A stretch of 64,000 bases of DNA, taken from positions 351,001 to 415,000 of the forward strand of contig NZ_JAHBRW010000001.1 in assembly GCF_018398315.1 (NCBI RefSeq). Direction: 5' to 3'. Source of the DNA: Chelatococcus sp. YT9. Its GTDB lineage: Bacteria > Pseudomonadota > Alphaproteobacteria > Rhizobiales > Beijerinckiaceae. Of this stretch, positions 60,728 through 64,000 are shown in pieces. Made by a program: the position numbers and the translations under genes. The notes under the pieces were generated by a model. The model worked only from the letters and a program-made list of their open reading frames with translations, was not told the origin of the DNA and searched no databases. Position 1 is the first letter of the stretch; each line of letters begins with the position of its first letter.

Positions 60728-60740
60728 ACATGCGGCATGT
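60728..60740. promoter_or_regulatory. Palindrome upstream of the HutC-type gene
   Basis: ACATGCGGCATGT is a perfect palindrome with 6-base arms around one G, 160 bases before the GntR start, in otherwise gene-free DNA (60634-60900). It may be an operator of that regulator. ATCTG/CAGAT arms at 60852-60867 nearer the start are a second, weaker candidate. Confidence 0.45.
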
Positions 60741-60900
60741 ATGAAAATGTAAAAATGACGCCTCGTATCGGGCCGGAGGATTGTCCGCCTATTGGCTTAG
60801 GTAAAATCATCTCCAGCATTTGCTCCTGGACGGGCAGCGCCCCGCTATCATATCTGTAAAAGCAGATTGCAATATCAGGTGCTTGATCGACGAGGCCCGC

Positions 60901-61674
60901 ATGAGCAATTCATTGCAGAGTCCCCTGCCCCTCTACGAGCAGATCAAGTCCACGATCGAAAAGCGCATACGCGGCGATGTTTGGCCCGCGGATTTCCGAG
61001 TTCCCTCCGAGGAGACGCTCGCGGAAGAATTCGGCGCTTCATCGCTCACGGTCCGGCGCGCCCTGCGGGAGTTGCAAACTGCAGGCATGCTGGTCAGGAT
61101 TCAAGGTCGTGGCACATTCGTTGTCGGTCCCCGCATGCAATGCGCGATCTTCGAGTTGCCGGACATTTCTGAAGAAATAGCGACAAGCGGCGGGGTCCAT
61201 ACCAGCGAGGTCCTTTCGCTCAGGGTCGTGCCGGCCGACAGTCCGTTCACCAGCATGCTGCCCCACCCCTTCGACGGCGTCATTTATCATTCACGCCTCC
61301 TTCACAAGGAAGATGGAACGCCGCTTCAGCTTGAGGATCGCTTCGTCAATGCCGAGGAGGCTCCGGATTATTTGAAGCAGGACTTCACGCGCATAACACC
61401 GCATAGCTATTTGCTGCGTGAAACCGAAGTCTCCTTTGTCGATAATACCATTCGGGCTATCCGCGCAGACGAAGAGAGCCGCCAGCTCTTGGAGATCGAG
61501 AGCAATCAGCCTTGCCTTTTGCTTGATAGACGGACGTGGAGGGATGGCATCCCGGTGACACGTAGCCGGTTTCTCTATCCGGGAGACCGCTACCGGCTGC
61601 GCAGCGCTCACGAGGCGACGCCGAACGGAAGCCACGCGACACAGCCAGTCCATTCGCCGAAACGGGCCCGCTAA
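60901..61674 (+). CDS. GntR-family regulator, HutC (UTRA) subfamily
   Basis: 257 residues from the ATG at 60901 with GAGG about 8 bases upstream. Winged helix: Leu-Tyr-Glu-Gln-Ile-Lys, Arg-Val-Pro-Ser-Glu-Glu-Thr-Leu-Ala-Glu-Glu-Phe-Gly, Leu-Thr-Val-Arg-Arg-Ala-Leu-Arg-Glu-Leu, Arg-Ile-Gln-Gly-Arg-Gly-Thr-Phe-Val. The UTRA ligand domain follows with Asp-Arg-Arg-Thr-Trp and Ser-Arg-Phe-Leu-Tyr-Pro-Gly. UTRA proteins sense small ligands such as urocanate, sugars or sugar phosphates. It is convergent with the two Gfo/Idh genes; no hut genes are nearby, so the effector is unknown. Confidence 0.93.
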   Translation: MSNSLQSPLPLYEQIKSTIEKRIRGDVWPADFRVPSEETLAEEFGASSLTVRRALRELQTAGMLVRIQGRGTFVVGPRMQCAIFELPDISEEIATSGGVHTSEVLSLRVVPADSPFTSMLPHPFDGVIYHSRLLHKEDGTPLQLEDRFVNAEEAPDYLKQDFTRITPHSYLLRETEVSFVDNTIRAIRADEESRQLLEIESNQPCLLLDRRTWRDGIPVTRSRFLYPGDRYRLRSAHEATPNGSHATQPVHSPKRAR

Positions 61675-61826
61675 AGTCTCACTTCTTGTAAGTGTAGGAA
61701 AATAAGTCCGTCAGCACGCTATAAAGCACTTCCGTGAATAGATCCGGCGAGAAGATCAGCTTGGCAAAACGATGGAAATGGCAATCCTGCAGGCGAGCTC
61801 CTACGCCGTCAGGGGACCGAACCGCG

Positions 61827-62870
61827 TCATGACCGCTTCCCGGACGTCACGACCGGCTCGGCCCTGCCGCTTGCTACCGAGCGATAGGCGGCTTCAATCA
61901 TGGCGAAGGCCCGCAATCCATCGTCGAGTGTGACTGGCATCGCAACGTCCTCCTTGAGAGCCTTTACGAAGGCCCAGGCGACATGCTCGTGAAAGACGCC
62001 AGTCGTGAAATGAGGCGTCGTGGGAGAGGACGTCCAATCGCCTGCCTCGCCCCGGCGTCGGAAGACGCGCAGGAAGTCCCGTTCCCGCGTCGAACGGGAC
62101 GCAATATCAACGCCGCTGAGCAAGATAGTTCCATCAGTTCCGTAGATTTCAATAGACGTGTCCGCGGCGGCGAAGCACCAGCCCGTCGCAACCTCCGCGA
62201 TCATGTTGTCATAACGGAACGTTGCAACAGCCGTGTCCTCTACGCCAAGCCCGAGCGTTCGAGACGACACCGTCGCGAAAACTGACGTCGGCTCTCCGAA
62301 CATCCAGCGCAGGAAATCGGCGGCATGGATGCCCTCATCCAGTAATGTCCCGCCACCCGACCGTGCGGGATCTGTAAACCAAGCCGTCCGGAATGCCCCG
62401 TTCAAACCGTGGCTGTGGCTATGGCGTATGCGGCACAGCGAGACCTGGCCGATGGCCTTTTCCCTGAGCAACGCCGCGATCTCGCTGTTGATGGGATCGA
62501 AGCGCTTGGGAAAACTTTGCATGAACGGAATGCCGGATGCGTCGACGATCTCCTGAATCTGGAGGCAATCGACCATGCTGGTCCCCAGGGGCTTTTCGCA
62601 CAGCACAGGTCGCCGATGCGCGGCGGCCGCCTTCACGAGCGAGAGATGATCGCCCGTCGCCGAGCAGATCGCGACGGCATCGCTGCCCAGGATCAGCCGG
62701 TCGAGGTCTGGCTCGACTGCTAGGCCATATTGAGCGGAAAAGACAGCAGCCCGATGCGCGTCGGAATCCCAAAGACCAGAAATTGCGGCATCCGGACTTT
62801 GAAGAAATGCCTTTGTCCAGAAGTTCGCGTGGTAGTGCTCGCTCCCAAGAATCGCGACGCGTATCGTCAA
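61827..62870 (-). CDS. Gfo/Idh/MocA-family oxidoreductase
   Basis: 347 residues. Begins Val-Ala-Ile-Leu-Gly-Ser-Glu-His-Tyr-His-Ala, so the usual Gly-x-Gly-x-x-Gly is degenerate at its second and third positions. It then has Val-Leu-Cys-Glu-Lys-Pro-Leu-Gly-Thr-Ser and, further on, Asp-Glu-Gly-Ile-His-Ala-Ala-Asp-Phe-Leu, the His-Asp motif of active members. It lies 15 bases after the next gene of the same family. Degenerate cofactor binding may point to an altered role or a non-dehydrogenase partner of the second enzyme. The substrate is unknown. Confidence 0.87.
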   Translation of the reverse strand: MTIRVAILGSEHYHANFWTKAFLQSPDAAISGLWDSDAHRAAVFSAQYGLAVEPDLDRLILGSDAVAICSATGDHLSLVKAAAAHRRPVLCEKPLGTSMVDCLQIQEIVDASGIPFMQSFPKRFDPINSEIAALLREKAIGQVSLCRIRHSHSHGLNGAFRTAWFTDPARSGGGTLLDEGIHAADFLRWMFGEPTSVFATVSSRTLGLGVEDTAVATFRYDNMIAEVATGWCFAAADTSIEIYGTDGTILLSGVDIASRSTRERDFLRVFRRRGEAGDWTSSPTTPHFTTGVFHEHVAWAFVKALKEDVAMPVTLDDGLRAFAMIEAAYRSVASGRAEPVVTSGKRS

Positions 62871-62885
62871 AGCCCCCTCCCCCAG

Positions 62886-63947
62886 TCAACCGGCTCTTGT
62901 TGCTTCGGCCGGCGTCCGCTGTCCAGTACGGGCAGCCTCGTAGATCGTCTCAGCAATCATCACGGACTGAAGCCCAGCCTGAGCGGTATCGTCGCCAGGT
63001 GTGTCCCCACGGACGATATCAAGCCAGTGCAGGTGATGGGCCCGCCCAAGCGGCTCCTCCGGGAGTTCGTGTGCGACCCAGTTCCGCACACCGGTGACGG
63101 ACGGCGCGTATAAGGCCGCCGTCCCACGCTCAGTACGCAGCCAGACGGTTCCATGCTCTCCATACACTTCCAGCCGAAAGCGATCGCATCCTTGCAGCTC
63201 GGTATAGCTCATTTCATGGCTGACCCGGACACCACTGGCGAGTCGGTAAAGTGCGAAAACGTTGTCCTCAAGCACCGTCCGCATCAGACGTCCATCGGCC
63301 AGGGTTCTCTCGGGCCGCGCCGTCATTGCATCAGCAGATAATTCGGCGATGGGCCCGAAGAGATATCGACAGAGATCGATCCCATGCACACCCAGTTGCA
63401 TGACGACGCCACCCGAGACATTGCCCGGCTTGAAGAACCACTCGGCCCAGTCGGCGCCCGGGGTCGCGTTGCGGAGACGAACCGAATGAACGGCGCCGAG
63501 GCGTCGCTCGTTCAGCATCTCACGCAGCCAGCGCACTTCCGGAAAATGGCGGTGCATGAAACTCACAGTGAGACGTCCCGCCGCTTCGTCCGCCGCCGCG
63601 ATGATCGCCCGGCACTGGTCGCTGCTCAGGGCCATAGGCTTCTGCAGCAGTACAGATTTCCCCGCTGCCAATGCATCGATGGCGATGCGCTCATGCGTGT
63701 CGTCCGGTGATGCGACGACGACCGCATCAATGGATGGATCATCCAGTACACGACGATAGTCGGTCTCGATCCGGCCGATTCCGAGGGCATGCGCCCGTCT
63801 CTCCGTCGCCTCCCGTCGGCGGCCTACGAGCACGGCGACATCCGCCTGACTGGTCGCAGCGAGCCCTCCGGCGTGATAGTCGGCGATAAAGCCCGCGCCG
63901 ATGATGGCGACAGCAACCCTGTCAGTCGTGCGACGAGGCCTACTCAT
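62886..63947 (-). CDS. Gfo/Idh/MocA-family oxidoreductase
   Basis: 353 residues from the ATG at 63947 (an in-frame ATG at 63962 is the alternative). N-terminal Val-Ala-Ile-Ile-Gly-Ala-Gly-Phe-Ile-Ala-Asp-Tyr-His is a proper Rossmann motif; Leu-Leu-Gln-Lys-Pro-Met-Ala-Leu keeps the catalytic Lys-Pro. The C-terminal domain has Gly-Val-His-Gly-Ile-Asp-Leu-Cys-Arg-Tyr-Leu-Phe. It is upstream of and probably cotranscribed with the previous oxidoreductase gene. Such pairs often work on the same sugar, inositol or amino-sugar route. The operon start lies close to the window end, so further genes may precede it. Confidence 0.9.
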   Translation of the reverse strand: MSRPRRTTDRVAVAIIGAGFIADYHAGGLAATSQADVAVLVGRRREATERRAHALGIGRIETDYRRVLDDPSIDAVVVASPDDTHERIAIDALAAGKSVLLQKPMALSSDQCRAIIAAADEAAGRLTVSFMHRHFPEVRWLREMLNERRLGAVHSVRLRNATPGADWAEWFFKPGNVSGGVVMQLGVHGIDLCRYLFGPIAELSADAMTARPERTLADGRLMRTVLEDNVFALYRLASGVRVSHEMSYTELQGCDRFRLEVYGEHGTVWLRTERGTAALYAPSVTGVRNWVAHELPEEPLGRAHHLHWLDIVRGDTPGDDTAQAGLQSVMIAETIYEAARTGQRTPAEATRAG

Positions 63948-64000
63948 CTTTTCAGGCCCCATGCCGCGAACGAGCTACCGCCACCCACCCGATGGCCGAC

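Noticed and set aside
1..64000. tRNA, rRNA, CRISPR array or complete insertion sequence
   Set aside because: None recognised: no regularly spaced repeats, no cloverleaf candidates, and the only transposase-like gene lacks its catalytic domain.

Overview
The window reads as a high-GC chromosome segment from an alphaproteobacterium, most likely a Hyphomicrobiales (Rhizobiales) member. The markers are a MucR/Ros-type zinc-finger regulator, a rhizobial-type Fur/Mur next to a sitABCD Mn transporter, aerobic cobF, a Bradyrhizobium-type D-tartrate dehydratase, a hydroxyproline-degradation operon and many LacI/IclR/GntR-controlled solute-uptake operons. Genus is not decided. No rRNA, tRNA, CRISPR array, prophage or complete insertion sequence was seen.

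Layout. 1-4.3 kb: edge of an exopolysaccharide locus (partial Wzz/ExoP-like gene, upstream LuxR-type regulator with a degenerate receiver), an IS630-like helix-turn-helix protein without a catalytic domain, and gene-poor AT-richer DNA. 4.3-9.2 kb: YeaE-like aldo/keto reductase, Lrp regulator divergent from an orphan AceE-like thiamin-diphosphate enzyme, and a YihV-like PfkB kinase. 9.5-24.6 kb: a large sugar/sugar-acid island with a split ABC transporter (ATPase at 10.5-11.7 kb; binding protein and permeases at 19.5-22.6 kb), SDR dehydrogenase, SMP-30 lactonase, two different dehydratases (IlvD/EDD and enolase superfamily), HpcH/HpaI aldolase, amidohydrolase/deacetylase, Gfo/Idh/MocA oxidoreductase, and IclR and LacI regulators. 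Together these enzyme classes make up an oxidative non-phosphorylative route: sugar, lactone, aldonate, 2-keto-3-deoxy acid, pyruvate plus aldehyde. 24.8-27.5 kb: small stress/housekeeping genes (SRPBCC, cupin, DUF488, GST). 27.5-32.9 kb: peptide-type ABC importer lacking its ATPases, with an RraA-like protein and a GntR regulator. 33-41.8 kb: HPP-CBS membrane protein, free Met-R-sulfoxide reductase, hydroxyproline catabolism operon, cobF, D-tartrate dehydratase. 41.8-46.6 kb: SbcCD/YhaNO-like nuclease pair. 46.8-53 kb: mucR overlapping a flavin monooxygenase gene, mur and sitABCD. 53-64 kb: TonB-C protein, phytase-like esterase, TetR plus RND efflux pair, HutC-type GntR and two tandem Gfo/Idh/MocA genes.

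Several regulatory sites can be read directly. They include a KdgR-box-like palindrome between iclR and the enolase-type dehydratase gene, a cre-like LacI operator laid over the promoter of the sugar-binding-protein gene, a 17-bp tandem repeat in front of the IlvD-type dehydratase gene, palindromes in front of the two FadR-type GntR systems, and paired TTGC/GCAA sites in front of sitA. Functions come from remembered family motifs and gene context, and no database search was run. The substrate of the sugar island is not resolved.
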